The notes: generated by a model from the letters alone, not told the origin. Counted from the first letter of the stretch, positions 32,476-41,913 are shown. The stretch: DNA of 64,000 bases from Limnohabitans sp. 63ED37-2 (GCF_001412535.1 NZ_CP011774.1:2909501-2973500), one strand, 5' to 3'. Program-made: numbers and translations.

Positions 32476-32991
32476 ATGAGCGACAACAGCCACGATCAGC
32501 ACGAAGCCCACACCGGCCCCGTTAAAACACCCAAGCAGATGCTTTTGCTGAGTTTGGCCTCTTTCGTCATTCCAGTTTTCATCATCATTGGCCTGGTTTT
32601 TTATGTGACTTCGGCCAACAAGCCTGCCGCGGGTGCGGTCGACACTGAAAAAGCAACCGCCATGCGCATCCAGAAAATTGGCGCTGTGGAAGTTCGTGAT
32701 GCCAACCGTCCGCTCAAAGCAGGCGCTGAAGTCTACAAAGCCCAATGCGCGGCTTGCCACGACGCGGGGGCTGCCGGCGCCCCCAAATTTGCCGATGCGG
32801 GCGCCTGGCGCGCACGTCTGGGCCAAGGTCTTGAAGGCTTGGTGAACTCTGCCCTCAAAGGCAAGGGTGCGATGGGTGCTCAAGGTGGTGGCGATTTCAA
32901 TGACACGGAAATCGCGCGTGCCGTGGTCCATTTGGCCAACTCTGGCGGTGGCAAGTTTGACGAACCCAAAGCGCCTGAAGCTGCCAAGTAA
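32476..32991 (+). CDS. Membrane-anchored cytochrome c5-like protein
   Basis: 171 residues. A short His-rich N-tail is followed by one membrane span (about 22-44), then a single class I c-type haem domain with AQCAACHDAGAAGAPKFAD (haem-binding CxxCH near residue 92) and AMGAQGGGDFNDTEI, where a Met could be the distal ligand. This resembles cytochrome c5/CytC555 electron carriers facing the periplasm. It probably passes electrons to a terminal oxidase. The start MSDNSHDQH is preferred because of AGAGGA upstream. It has its own TATAAT and a strong terminator, so it is monocistronic. Confidence 0.88.
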   Translation: MSDNSHDQHEAHTGPVKTPKQMLLLSLASFVIPVFIIIGLVFYVTSANKPAAGAVDTEKATAMRIQKIGAVEVRDANRPLKAGAEVYKAQCAACHDAGAAGAPKFADAGAWRARLGQGLEGLVNSALKGKGAMGAQGGGDFNDTEIARAVVHLANSGGGKFDEPKAPEAAK

Positions 32992-33009
32992 ACTTCGAGC
33001 GCCTTTTTA

Positions 33010-33037
33010 AAAACCGACCGTCCGGGTCGGTTTTTTT
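33010..33037 (+). terminator. Rho-independent terminator
   Basis: AAAACCGACC (33010-33019), a five-base loop and GGTCGGTTTT (33025-33034) form a perfect 10-bp stem followed by more T. It ends the cytochrome c5-like transcript. The A-run on its left may let it also serve the convergent gene ending at 33036. Confidence 0.9.
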
Positions 33038-33587
33038 ACGCCTGCAGGCTGGATTGGTGCGCTGCTTGAGGGCTCATCACATAGCCATAGAGGGCGGCCA
33101 GTTCGTTGGACACGGCTTCCTCCAAAGTCCACCTCGCCATCTCCAGGGCCTGCGCTGCCCTTGGCACATCGAGTGTGTGCACCAAACCCAAACCCCAATT
33201 GGTGTGTAAATACACCTTACCGTTTTCGTCGACCAGGCTTTTGTTCACTTGGGCCCCTGTCCCGGTGTGTGAATTCACAGCAAAATCGTCTCCGATCCGC
33301 CAGATGTGGGGTGTCGCTTCGAGCTCGATGTACACCCGCTGCGGTCCATTTTGAAAAAACCATCGCCCTTGTGCATCGGCCTCGTAGTTGCGGTGGATGA
33401 AGTCGATCAGTTTCTCGTGACGCAAGACCGAACCTTTGGCGCCCGGTATGCCGCTTTGAAATGCGCCAAGTGCTTGCGACCTGTCATCACGCATCCACCA
33501 TTGACCTCGGCTGTCCAGACCCAGCCAACCAAAACAATCGGGGACATCGGGCCACTTGGCCATGGCTTGTCGAACGATGTCATCCAT
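33036..33587 (-). CDS. Conserved protein of unknown function (DUF2946-like, uncertain)
   Basis: 183 residues with no membrane segment. MDDIVRQAMAKWPDVPDCFGWLGLDSRG at the start and FFQNGPQRVYIELEATPHIWRIG (each read as part of a longer conserved run) recall a Burkholderiales family I associate from memory with DUF2946, though I am unsure of the number. It has many Trp and charged residues and no recognisable catalytic motif. The start at 33587 overlaps the end of the preceding hydrolase gene by eight bases, so the two are translationally coupled. Function is unknown. Confidence 0.6.
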   Translation of the reverse strand: MDDIVRQAMAKWPDVPDCFGWLGLDSRGQWWMRDDRSQALGAFQSGIPGAKGSVLRHEKLIDFIHRNYEADAQGRWFFQNGPQRVYIELEATPHIWRIGDDFAVNSHTGTGAQVNKSLVDENGKVYLHTNWGLGLVHTLDVPRAAQALEMARWTLEEAVSNELAALYGYVMSPQAAHQSSLQA

Positions 33588-34593
33588 AGCTTGACACGCC
33601 TGTTTTCTCGCTTTGCCCAGCAGCCTGCAACAACCAGCCCCCCACCGCATCCGGCATAGCCCTCACATGCCCGGGCCAGCGCCCCTGCGCAAAACCCACA
33701 TGGCCACCATTCTTGGGTTGCCACAAGGTTACGCTGGGCGACACGTCACTGGATCGCGGCAAACTGTCAGTGGGTATAAAAGGGTCGTTCAAGGCATTTA
33801 GCGCCAATGCGGGCAAACGGATGTCCCCCATCTTGGCTTTGGCCGATGCACGTGTCCAGTAATCCGCCGTGTCTTTGAAGCCATGCACGGGCGCCGTGAA
33901 GACATTGTCAAAGGCATACAGGTCTTTGGCGGCCAACAAAGCATCTTTGTCGAACAAGCCCGGGTGTTGCGCCCATTTGGCCATGGCTTTGGGCTTCATG
34001 CTGCGCAGAAACATCGGCGTGTAGATGTGGCGGTTCAGACCTCGCCCAATGGCCAGTCCGCTTTGCATCAAGTCCAAGGGCGAGCAGACGGAGGCCACCG
34101 CATCTACCTGCTTGCAAGCTTGGTGGCCATGTTCAGCGGCCCAACGCATCAAGGCATTGCCACCCAAGGAGACACCTGCCGCGATCATTTTTTGTCCACC
34201 AGACGATTGGTGTTCTTGACGAAAGCGATCGAGCAGCCAATGAATTTCCTCGTGGTCGCCGGAATGGTAGGCCCGTGGCGCGCGGTTCAATTCGCCGCTG
34301 CAGCCCCGAAAGTGTGGCAGCGCAAAATGCACATCCTGCTCAGCTGCCCAATCGGCAAAGGCCTGCGCGTAGTGGCTGTCTGAGGAACCCTCAAGACCAT
34401 GAAACAAGACCAGCAATGGCCGATCGACGCGACTGGCCGCTTGTTTGTCGACATCCAGGAAATCGCCATCGGGTGTGGCCCAGCGCTCTCGCAGCAAAGG
34501 CTTGCGAGGGCCCCAACGCCGCTTGGCGTAAAGCGCTGGCCAGATCGTTTGGGCGTGTCCGCCTGGCAGCCAAGCGGGTGTTTGATCAAGCAT
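33580..34593 (-). CDS. YheT-family alpha/beta hydrolase
   Basis: 337 residues. WLPGGHAQTIWPAL near the N-terminus and LLVLFHGLEGSSDSHYAQA, PHFRGCSGELNRAPRAYHSGD, AAGVSLGGNALMRW (nucleophile Ser in GVSLGG) and the C-terminal NGGHVGFAQG (catalytic His) define the YheT/EMB8 group. The catalytic Asp is likely in LNALNDPFIP. Members are predicted esterases or lipases, with no fixed substrate. The gene lies seven bases after the NTF2-like gene and overlaps the next DUF gene by eight, forming a three-gene minus-strand operon. Confidence 0.88.
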   Translation of the reverse strand: MLDQTPAWLPGGHAQTIWPALYAKRRWGPRKPLLRERWATPDGDFLDVDKQAASRVDRPLLVLFHGLEGSSDSHYAQAFADWAAEQDVHFALPHFRGCSGELNRAPRAYHSGDHEEIHWLLDRFRQEHQSSGGQKMIAAGVSLGGNALMRWAAEHGHQACKQVDAVASVCSPLDLMQSGLAIGRGLNRHIYTPMFLRSMKPKAMAKWAQHPGLFDKDALLAAKDLYAFDNVFTAPVHGFKDTADYWTRASAKAKMGDIRLPALALNALNDPFIPTDSLPRSSDVSPSVTLWQPKNGGHVGFAQGRWPGHVRAMPDAVGGWLLQAAGQSEKTGVSSYG

Positions 34594-34599
34594 TCTTTT

Positions 34600-35049
34600 T
34601 CAATGCAACACTGTGGGTTTTACCCCCACATCAGCGGCATCCTTGGGCGTTCCCGGGCTGGCGTGGTGGGCGACCATGCGCCAGCCTTGCGGCGTTTGGT
34701 GGTACACATTGGTGGCAATCACATAAGCTTGCCGTGCGCCTTGAGGCGTGATGACTTCCACCCGTTCAACCAGGTGGTGCACCGCACTCGTCAAGGATTG
34801 AATTTTGTGCATCCGCTCAGGAAATGCCTGCACACTGCCATTGTTGAACATGGCCTCGAAGGTGGCCCGTATGGCGCCTGCACCAATCATCCTGCCACCA
34901 CCCGGATGGACGCAAACGATGTCGTCTTCCTCCGCCCAGCAAGCCATGAGTTGCTCGATGTCGGCGTTGTGCAGCGCTTCGTAAAAGGCCTGCTCGATGT
35001 CTTCGGGCGTGCCACCAACCACGGCCGCCTGCATTTTCGTGCGTTTCAT
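34600..35049 (-). CDS. NTF2-like / SnoaL-fold protein
   Basis: 149 residues. The sequence IEQAFYEALHNADIEQLMACW, DDIVCVHPGGGR, AIRATFEAMF and YHQTPQGWRMVAHHASP follows the cone-shaped NTF2-like fold (DUF4440/SnoaL-like 3). Such proteins bind small hydrophobic ligands or act as isomerases; nothing here fixes a substrate. The first ATG (35049) or one five codons on (MQAAVV) may be used. It is the first gene of the operon with the YheT-type hydrolase. Confidence 0.78.
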   Translation of the reverse strand: MKRTKMQAAVVGGTPEDIEQAFYEALHNADIEQLMACWAEEDDIVCVHPGGGRMIGAGAIRATFEAMFNNGSVQAFPERMHKIQSLTSAVHHLVERVEVITPQGARQAYVIATNVYHQTPQGWRMVAHHASPGTPKDAADVGVKPTVLH

Positions 35050-35151
35050 GGGCTTGTCTTGTTCGAGGAAATCATCGCCTCATTTTGCCTTGTTTGCCAG
35101 GCCCGAGCCTGTGTGTTGTCGTACCCAATCACTTCGCAGCACGTCACCAAG

Positions 35152-35185
35152 AAAAAACCCGGCCACAGAGAACTGTGCCGGGTTT
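35152..35185 (-). terminator. Terminator of the atp operon
   Basis: On the minus strand AAACCCGG-CACAG, a four-base loop, and CTGTG-(G)-CCGGGTTT form a long stem with one bulge, followed by a T-run (A-run at 35152-35157 on the plus strand). It lies about 50 bases after the atpC stop. Confidence 0.88.
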
Positions 35186-35234
35186 GACTCTGCGCCTTGT
35201 TACCAAGGTCAGTGCATCTGTGATGCGCAAACTT

Positions 35235-35648
35235 TTATTTTTTGCGGTACTTGCGCAAGGCCGACATCTGGGCTGCCAGCACAGCCAATTCGGACTGGGC
35301 CACGGCCAAGTCGATTTCGCTTTTGGCGTTGCGCAGGGCTTCTTCGGCCACTTGCTTGGCCGCGTTGGCTTTTTCTTCGTCGAGGTCTTTGCCGCGAATC
35401 GCGGTGTCGGACATCACGGTCACGCAGTCGGGCTGCACTTCCAGAATGCCACCGGCCACGAAAACGAATTCTTCGCCGCCGTCAGCCTTCTCAATGCGAA
35501 CCGACCCGGCCTTGATGCGGGTGATCAGCGGTGTGTGGCGTGGGTAAATGCCCAGTTCGCCAGACTCACCGGGCAAGGCCACAAAGCGGGCTTCACCCGA
35601 CCAGATGGACTCTTCGGCACTGACCACATCAACGTGGATGGTGTTCAT
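35235..35648 (-). CDS. atpC: ATP synthase epsilon subunit
   Basis: 137 residues: an N-terminal beta-sandwich (IHVDVVSAEESIWSGEARFV, PGESGELGIYPRHTPLI) and a C-terminal helical pair rich in Ala/Lys/Glu (KANAAKQVAEEALRNAKS). It is part of the central stalk of F1 and inhibits ATP hydrolysis. It is the last gene of the operon, 70 bases after atpD, and is followed by a clear terminator. Confidence 0.96.
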   Translation of the reverse strand: MNTIHVDVVSAEESIWSGEARFVALPGESGELGIYPRHTPLITRIKAGSVRIEKADGGEEFVFVAGGILEVQPDCVTVMSDTAIRGKDLDEEKANAAKQVAEEALRNAKSEIDLAVAQSELAVLAAQMSALRKYRKK

Positions 35649-35718
35649 GTTTACTCCTTAAAAAGGTGCGTTCAAGCTGAGATCGGGGAGACTGGATCAG
35701 CCACCCCGAGGCTCTGCT

Positions 35719-37122
35719 TTAGGCTGCCTTTTTGGCCTTTTCGAAAGCTTCGTCGATGGTGCCGACCATGTAGAAAGCTTGCTCTGGCAGGTGATCGCAC
35801 TCGCCAGCCACAATCATCTTGAAACCACGGATGGTTTCGGCCAAGGTGACGTACTTGCCGGGCGAGCCTGTGAACACTTCAGCGACGTGGAAGGGCTGCG
35901 ACAGGAAACGCTGGATCTTGCGGGCACGGGCCACGGCCAACTTGTCTTCAGGCGCCAAGTCGTCCATGCCCATGATGGCGATGATGTCGCGCAGTTCACG
36001 GTAACGCTGCAACGTGCCTTGCACAGCGCGGGCTGTTTCGTAGTGGTCTTGACCGACCACCAGAGGATCCAGCTGACGGCTGGTGGAGTCCAGAGGATCC
36101 ACAGCAGGATAGATACCGAGCGATGCGATGTCACGGGACAACACCACGGTGGAGTCCAAGTGCGCAAAGGTGGTTGCAGGCGATGGGTCGGTCAAGTCGT
36201 CCGCTGGCACGTAAACGGCCTGGATCGATGTGATGGAGCCCACTTTGGTGGAGGTGATACGCTCTTGCAAACGGCCCATTTCTTCGGCCAGCGTAGGCTG
36301 GTAACCCACAGCAGAAGGCATACGACCCAACAAGGCGGACACTTCGGTACCGGCCAATGTGTAGCGGTAGATGTTGTCCACGAAGAACAACACGTCTTTG
36401 CCTTCGTCACGGAAGGATTCGGCGATGGTCAGACCAGTCAAGGCGACGCGCAAACGGTTGCCTGGTGGCTCGTTCATCTGACCGTACACCATGGCCACTT
36501 TGGAATCAGGAAGGTTCTCGAGGTTCACCACGCCGGAATCGGCCATCTCGTGGTAGAAGTCGTTACCTTCACGGGTACGCTCACCCACACCCGCGAACAC
36601 GGACAAACCGCTGTGCGCTTTGGCGATGTTGTTGATGAGTTCCATCATGTTCACGGTCTTGCCCACACCGGCGCCACCGAACAGACCGACCTTACCGCCT
36701 TTGGCGAAAGGGCAGACCAAGTCGATCACTTTGATGCCGGTTTCGAGCAGCTCTTGTGAAGGGCTCAGCTCGTCATAAGCAGGGGCCTTGCGGTGGATCG
36801 AGGAAGTCAGTTCTTGGCTGACAGGACCGCGTTCGTCGATAGGTGAACCCAGCACGTCCATGATGCGGCCCAGTGTGGCTTTGCCCACGGGGACGGTGAT
36901 GGGGTTGCCGGTGTTGGACACCATCAAACCACGGCGCAAGCCGTCGGAAGAACCGAGCGCAATGGTGCGCACGATGCCATCGCCGAGTTGCTGCTGCACT
37001 TCCAGGGTCAGCGCGGAGCCTTCCATTTTGAGCGCGTCATAAACTTTGGGCATCTGGTTGCGTGGAAATTCCACGTCGACCACCGCACCAATACACTGAA
37101 CAATTTTTCCTTGGGCTTGCAT
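35719..37122 (-). CDS. atpD: ATP synthase beta subunit
   Basis: 467 residues, the expected length. Walker A is GLFGGAGVGKTVNMMELI; FAGVGERTREGNDFYHEM, VALTGLTIAESFRDEGKDV, FVDNIYRYTLAGTEVSALLG (each partial) and the DELSDED-like region TSTKVGSITSIQAVYVPADD are standard. It is the catalytic subunit of F1. The start MQAQGKIVQCIG (37122) is preferred; a 14-residue upstream extension has no family support. It lies 38 bases after atpG. Confidence 0.98.
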   Translation of the reverse strand: MQAQGKIVQCIGAVVDVEFPRNQMPKVYDALKMEGSALTLEVQQQLGDGIVRTIALGSSDGLRRGLMVSNTGNPITVPVGKATLGRIMDVLGSPIDERGPVSQELTSSIHRKAPAYDELSPSQELLETGIKVIDLVCPFAKGGKVGLFGGAGVGKTVNMMELINNIAKAHSGLSVFAGVGERTREGNDFYHEMADSGVVNLENLPDSKVAMVYGQMNEPPGNRLRVALTGLTIAESFRDEGKDVLFFVDNIYRYTLAGTEVSALLGRMPSAVGYQPTLAEEMGRLQERITSTKVGSITSIQAVYVPADDLTDPSPATTFAHLDSTVVLSRDIASLGIYPAVDPLDSTSRQLDPLVVGQDHYETARAVQGTLQRYRELRDIIAIMGMDDLAPEDKLAVARARKIQRFLSQPFHVAEVFTGSPGKYVTLAETIRGFKMIVAGECDHLPEQAFYMVGTIDEAFEKAKKAA

Positions 37123-37160
37123 TTTTCGCTCCAAATAATTTGAATTTGCAGAACTGGGAG

Positions 37161-38045
37161 TCAACCGCTGATCGCAGCTGCGCCAGAGACGATTTCCGAC
37201 AGTTCTTTGGTGATGGCGGCTTGACGGGTCTTGTTGTAGACGAGCTTGAGCTCGCCGATCACATTGCCGGCGTTGTCGGTCGCGGCCTTCATGGCCACCA
37301 TTCGGGCGGCATGCTCGGAGGCCATGTTTTCAGCCACAGCCTGGTAGGCCAAAGCTTCTGCATAACGGACCAAGAGATCGTCAATCACCGACTGGGCATC
37401 GGGTTCGTAGATGTAATCCCAGGCGTGTGTGTGGCCAGCCGCTTTGGTCTCGGCTTGCATGTCGGCCGCAGACAAGGGCAGCAGCATGTCGATGGTGGGC
37501 ACTTGTGCCATGGTGCTGACAAACTTGTTGTAGCACAGGTACACCGCGCTCACTTCGCCTGCAGCGTAGGCATCGAGCAGCACCTTGACGGGGCCGATCA
37601 GCTTGTCGAGGTGCGGCTTGTCGCCCAACTGGGTCACATGGGCCACCACTTTGGCATTGACACGGTTCAGAAAACCGAGACCCTTGCCGCCGATGGCCAC
37701 GGCCACAGGGGTTTTGCCCTGAGCCTGTGTTTCACGCAGTTGAACGGTCACAGCGCGCAAGAGGTTGGTGTTCAAACCGCCACACAAACCCTTGTCCGTG
37801 GTGACCACAATGAAGCCCACCGACTTGCCGTCGTTGCGCTGCATGAAGGGGTGCACGTACTCAGGGTTGGCCTGGCCGAGATGGCTCGCAATGGTGCGAA
37901 TCTTCTCGCTGTAAGGCCGGGCCGTGCGCATACGCTCCTGCGCTTTGCGCATTTTGGAGACGGAAATCATCTCCATGGCCTTGGTGATCTTCTTGGTGTT
38001 TTCCACCGATTTGATCTTGGTGCGTAGTTCCTTGCCCGATGCCAT
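37161..38045 (-). CDS. atpG: ATP synthase gamma subunit
   Basis: 294 residues, close to the usual length. The N-terminal helix ASGKELRTKIKSVENTKKIT and KAMEMISVSKMRKAQ, the mid-domain TTDKGLCGGLNTNL, and the C-terminal helix MKAATDNAGNVIGELKLVYN then TRQAAITKELSEIVSGAAA are all conserved. It is the rotating shaft linking the c-ring to F1. It lies 27 bases after atpA. Confidence 0.97.
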   Translation of the reverse strand: MASGKELRTKIKSVENTKKITKAMEMISVSKMRKAQERMRTARPYSEKIRTIASHLGQANPEYVHPFMQRNDGKSVGFIVVTTDKGLCGGLNTNLLRAVTVQLRETQAQGKTPVAVAIGGKGLGFLNRVNAKVVAHVTQLGDKPHLDKLIGPVKVLLDAYAAGEVSAVYLCYNKFVSTMAQVPTIDMLLPLSAADMQAETKAAGHTHAWDYIYEPDAQSVIDDLLVRYAEALAYQAVAENMASEHAARMVAMKAATDNAGNVIGELKLVYNKTRQAAITKELSEIVSGAAAISG

Positions 38046-38072
38046 CAGAGGCTCCTTTTGATCAGGTAGAAA

Positions 38073-39626
38073 TTAAGCAAAGCTTTTCTTGAAAGCGGCC
38101 ACGGCGGTGTTCAATTCGGCTTCAGCCTCTTTGTCCAGTGCTTTGGAGCTTTCGATCTTGGCCAGCAAAGCAGCGCACGAATCCTTCAGGTAAGCGTGCA
38201 AGCCGTGCTCAAAAGCCAAGACTTTCTTGACATCGATGTCGTCCATGTAACCCTTGTTCACTGCAAACAAGCTGGCACCCATCAGGCTGATGGACAGCGG
38301 GCTGTACTGGGCTTGCTTGAGCAATTCGGTCACGCGGGCACCACGGTCGAGCTGCTTGCGTGTGGACTCGTCCAGATCGGAAGCGAACTGCGCGAACGCA
38401 GCCAATTCACGGTACTGGGCCAAGTCGGTACGGATACCGCCGGATTGGCCTTTGATGATCTTGGTCTGAGCAGAGCTACCGACGCGGGACACCGAGATAC
38501 CGGCGTTGATCGCAGGGCGGATACCGGCGTTGAACAAGCTGGTTTCCAAGAAGATCTGACCGTCGGTGATCGAAATCACGTTGGTGGGCACGAAAGCGGA
38601 CACGTCACCGGCTTGGGTTTCAATGATGGGCAGAGCCGTCAAAGAACCTGTCTTACCTGTCACAGCACCTTTGGTGAAGGCTTCGACGTAGTCGGCATTC
38701 ACGCGGGCTGCACGCTCGAGCAGACGGCTGTGCAAATAGAACACGTCGCCAGGGTAGGCTTCGCGGCCTGGTGGGCGGCGCAAGAGCAACGACACTTGAC
38801 GGTAGGCCACAGCTTGCTTAGACAGATCGTCATAAACGATCAAAGCGTCTTCGCCGCGGTCACGGAAGTATTCGCCCATGGTGCAGCCGGAGTAGGCCGA
38901 CACATACTGCATGGCAGCGGATTCGGAGGCGGAAGCGGCCACCACGATGGTGTATTCCATTGCGCCAGCTTGTTCCAGAGCACGCACCACGTTCTTGATC
39001 GACGAGGCTTTTTGGCCAATCGCGACATAAACGCAAGTCATGTTCTGACCTTTTTGGTTGATGATGGCGTCGATCGCGACGGCCGTTTTGCCGGTCTGGC
39101 GGTCGCCAATGATCAATTCGCGCTGGCCACGGCCCACGGGCACCATGGAGTCGATCGACTTCAGGCCGGTTTGCATAGGCTGGTCAACCGATTTACGTGC
39201 GATCACGCCAGGGGCGACTTTTTCGATCACATCGGTCATTTTGGCGTTGATCGGGCCTTTGCCGTCAATCGGCTGACCCAGTGCGTTCACCACACGGCCA
39301 ATCAGTTCGGGGCCCACGGGCACTTCCAGAATGCGGCCGGTGCACTTGACCGTGTCGCCTTCGGAGATGTGCTCGTACTCACCCAAGATCACGGCGCCGA
39401 CCGAGTCACGCTCGAGGTTCAGGGCCAGACCATAGGTGGCTGCACCTTCAGCAGTCGCTGGGAATTCGAGCATCTCGCCCTGCATCACATCGGACAGGCC
39501 GTGCACGCGAACAATACCGTCGGTCACAGACACCACGGTGCCCTGGTTGCGGATATCGGCGCTGGCGGACAGCCCTTCAATGCGGCTCTTGATCAGTTCA
39601 GAAATTTCTGCGGGATTGAGTTGCAT
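38073..39626 (-). CDS. atpA: ATP synthase alpha subunit
   Basis: 517 residues. N-terminal MQLNPAEISELIKSRIEGL, Walker A GDRQTGKTAVAIDAI, VIVYDDLSKQAVAYRQVSLL, RRPPGREAYPGDVFYLHSRL and the arginine finger context SVSRVGSSAQTK are present. It forms the non-catalytic nucleotide sites of F1. It lies 42 bases after atpH. A long open frame on the opposite strand covers it and is a GC-bias shadow. Confidence 0.98.
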   Translation of the reverse strand: MQLNPAEISELIKSRIEGLSASADIRNQGTVVSVTDGIVRVHGLSDVMQGEMLEFPATAEGAATYGLALNLERDSVGAVILGEYEHISEGDTVKCTGRILEVPVGPELIGRVVNALGQPIDGKGPINAKMTDVIEKVAPGVIARKSVDQPMQTGLKSIDSMVPVGRGQRELIIGDRQTGKTAVAIDAIINQKGQNMTCVYVAIGQKASSIKNVVRALEQAGAMEYTIVVAASASESAAMQYVSAYSGCTMGEYFRDRGEDALIVYDDLSKQAVAYRQVSLLLRRPPGREAYPGDVFYLHSRLLERAARVNADYVEAFTKGAVTGKTGSLTALPIIETQAGDVSAFVPTNVISITDGQIFLETSLFNAGIRPAINAGISVSRVGSSAQTKIIKGQSGGIRTDLAQYRELAAFAQFASDLDESTRKQLDRGARVTELLKQAQYSPLSISLMGASLFAVNKGYMDDIDVKKVLAFEHGLHAYLKDSCAALLAKIESSKALDKEAEAELNTAVAAFKKSFA

Positions 39627-39668
39627 GACTCTTTCCTTCTTTCTTTAAATATGTCCGGTCTCACCCGC

Positions 39669-40199
39669 TTAGGCGGTGAGGGCCGATTTCATTTGTTCCA
39701 GTCGGGCCTTGACAGAGGTGTCGAGCACCTCGTCGCCCACCACCACACGGATGCCACCGATCAAGGCGGCATCGAGCTCGACGCTCACGTTGAGCTTGCG
39801 CGCAAAGCGTTTTTCGAGCGTGGACGACAAGTCGGCCAAAGCCGAGGCGTCGATGGGGAATGCGCTGTAGACCACTGCATCGGCAGTGCCACCTTGCGCA
39901 TTCATGAGGGCCCGGTACTGCTGTGCAACCACAGGCAGCGCACTGAGACGGCGGTTTTCGATCACCAGGCGCAGGAAGTTCTTGCCAGCCTCGGGCAGTG
40001 CTGTGCGCACCACACCGGAGATCAGGTCAAACGCCTGCTCGTCGGACACTTTGGGGCTGTCGATGAACTGCTGCAGTTGCGCGTTATTGGCAACAGCAGC
40101 GAGTTCATCCAGCCAAGCGGCCGTGCCAGCAAGATCGGATGCCTGCGCCTTGAACAGCGCTTCGGCATAAGGGCGGGCGATGGTAGCAAGTTCTGCCAT
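39669..40199 (-). CDS. atpH: ATP synthase delta subunit
   Basis: 176 residues. IARPYAEALFKAQASD at the N-terminus and the C-terminal VYSAFPIDASALADLSSTLE, then NVSVELDAALIGGIRVVVGD and LDTSVKARLEQMK are family hallmarks. It ties the peripheral stalk to the top of F1. It is 22 bases after atpF. Confidence 0.95.
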   Translation of the reverse strand: MAELATIARPYAEALFKAQASDLAGTAAWLDELAAVANNAQLQQFIDSPKVSDEQAFDLISGVVRTALPEAGKNFLRLVIENRRLSALPVVAQQYRALMNAQGGTADAVVYSAFPIDASALADLSSTLEKRFARKLNVSVELDAALIGGIRVVVGDEVLDTSVKARLEQMKSALTA

Positions 40200-40221
40200 G
40201 GTCTTCTCTGGCTGGAGCTTC

Positions 40222-40692
40222 TTACAGCTCGGTCTTGAGGCGGCTCAGCAGATCAGCGTGGACACCAGCGTTGACTTCCTTGCGGAGAATCTGCTCGGCG
40301 CCTTTGACGGCCAGGGCAGCGACTTGCTCACGCAGAGCCTCGCGTGCCTTGACCGATTGCTGCTCGGCTTCGGCCTTGGCAGCTGCGATGATCTTGTTGC
40401 CTTCTTCGGTGGCTCGTGCTTTGGCTTCATCAATGATGCCATTTGCACGGCGCTCGGCGTCAGCCAAGCGCGAAGCCGTCTCGTTGCGCGATTTGGCCAA
40501 TTCAGACTCAACACGCGCATTGGCGCTGGAGAGTTCGGCTTTGGCTTTGTCGGCGGCAGCGAGGCCGTCAGCGATTTTCTGTGCTCGTTCGTCGAGCGCT
40601 TTTGTGATCGGGGGCCACACGAATTTCATCGTGAACCACACCAGAATCGCAAAAACGATCATCTGAATGAACAGAGTAGCGTTAATGTTCAC
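40222..40692 (-). CDS. atpF: ATP synthase b subunit
   Basis: 156 residues. A single N-terminal span (MNINATLFIQMIVFAILVWF) is followed by MKFVWPPITKALDERAQKIA and a long Ala/Glu/Lys helix that dimerises as the peripheral stalk. It is 37 bases after atpE and uses the usual 156-residue length. Confidence 0.96.
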   Translation of the reverse strand: MNINATLFIQMIVFAILVWFTMKFVWPPITKALDERAQKIADGLAAADKAKAELSSANARVESELAKSRNETASRLADAERRANGIIDEAKARATEEGNKIIAAAKAEAEQQSVKAREALREQVAALAVKGAEQILRKEVNAGVHADLLSRLKTEL

Positions 40693-40729
40693 GGTTCAGT
40701 CCTTCTTCTTGCGTGAAGAGGTACGTGGA

Positions 40730-40978
40730 TTACTTCAGAACGAAGGGGTTGGCGAAGGCGAACAGCAAGGCGATGGCCACACCGATCAGGAACGCAGCGT
40801 CGATCAGACCTGCCAAGATGAACATCTTGGTCTGCAATTCGTTCATCAACTCAGGTTGACGAGCTGAAGACTCGAGGAATTTGCCGCCCATCAAAGCGAT
40901 ACCGATGGAGGCACCGATAGCGCCCAGACCAACGATCAAACCACATGCCAATGCCACCAGGCCGAGAATGTTTTCCAT
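40730..40978 (-). CDS. atpE: ATP synthase c subunit
   Basis: 82 residues: two membrane helices joined by the polar loop ARQPELMNELQTKMF. The ion-binding carboxylate is the Asp in FILAGLIDAAFLIGV (about residue 60). The set of extra polar ligands found in sodium-coupled rings is not evident, so a proton-coupled ring is expected. Gly-rich helix 1 (GLGAIGASIGIALMGG) packs the ring. Confidence 0.96.
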   Translation of the reverse strand: MENILGLVALACGLIVGLGAIGASIGIALMGGKFLESSARQPELMNELQTKMFILAGLIDAAFLIGVAIALLFAFANPFVLK

Positions 40979-41034
40979 GAGAAGCTCCTAAAAGTGATTG
41001 GAAAAAGAAACGAGAAACAAGGGAAAAAGAGTCA

Positions 41035-41913
41035 TCAATGTGCGTCGTGCGCTTGACCTGTGTAGATCAGCGTCAACATCATAAAGATGAAGGCTTGCAA
41101 GGTGATGACCAGGATGTGGAACAGCGTCCACACGGTACCGGCAATGACATGACCAATGGCCAGGCCCACACCGGTTGCCGACAATGCCCAGCCGCCACCC
41201 ATGAGGGCAATCAACATGAACACCAACTCACCTGCAAACATGTTGCCAAACAGTCGCATGCCGTGCGAAACCGTCTTGGCCAAATATTCAATCATCTGCA
41301 TCAGGAAGTTGACTGGCCACAGGGCCCAATGGTCACCAAACGGTGCAGCAATCAGTTCGTGAGCCCAGCCGCCCAAACCCTTGATCTTGATGTTGTAGAC
41401 CAAGCAAATGAACAGCACAGAACAAGACAAGCCCAAGGTGGTGGACAAGTCGGCCGTAGGCACCACACGCATGTAATCTTTGAAGCCCAAAGCGGGACCA
41501 ACGGCATGCCAAGTGGCAGGAATCAGATCGACGGGCAACATGTCCATGGCGTTCATCAGGAAAATCCAGACGAAAACGGTCAGGGCCAGAGGCGAAATGA
41601 GCTTGCGGCTTTTGGCGTTGTGGATCACGCCCTTGGCCTGGTTTTCGACCATTTCGGACAAGATCTCAACAGCCGCCTGAAAGCGGCCGGGAACACCCGA
41701 AGTGGCTTTGCGAGCAGCAGCCCACAAAACGATGCAGCCGATCACACCCAAAACCAATGAGAAAAAGACCGAGTCGAGGTTGAACAGACTGAAGTCCACG
41801 ATGCTCGTTTGCTTGACGCCTTCAAATGAAAAGTTCATTTGCAGGTGTTGCAAGTGATGCTGGATGTACTCTCCAGCCGTTGGGGCGTGTGCGCCAGCGT
41901 TTTCAGCAGCCAT
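41035..41913 (-). CDS. atpB: ATP synthase a subunit
   Basis: 292 residues with five to six spans. The essential Arg lies in AKTVSHGMRLFGNMFAGEL, and the proton half-channel residues are in the last helices (VLITLQAFIFMMLTLIYTGQ is the final span). VFVWIFLMNAMDMLPVDLIP is also conserved. It is 56 bases before atpE and 15 after atpI. Confidence 0.96.
   Translation of the reverse strand: MAAENAGAHAPTAGEYIQHHLQHLQMNFSFEGVKQTSIVDFSLFNLDSVFFSLVLGVIGCIVLWAAARKATSGVPGRFQAAVEILSEMVENQAKGVIHNAKSRKLISPLALTVFVWIFLMNAMDMLPVDLIPATWHAVGPALGFKDYMRVVPTADLSTTLGLSCSVLFICLVYNIKIKGLGGWAHELIAAPFGDHWALWPVNFLMQMIEYLAKTVSHGMRLFGNMFAGELVFMLIALMGGGWALSATGVGLAIGHVIAGTVWTLFHILVITLQAFIFMMLTLIYTGQAHDAH

Noticed and set aside
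38196..40238. 680-codon open frame on the plus strand
   Set aside because: It lies opposite atpA and atpH, which are unmistakable; composition is His/Gly/Gln-rich without domains.
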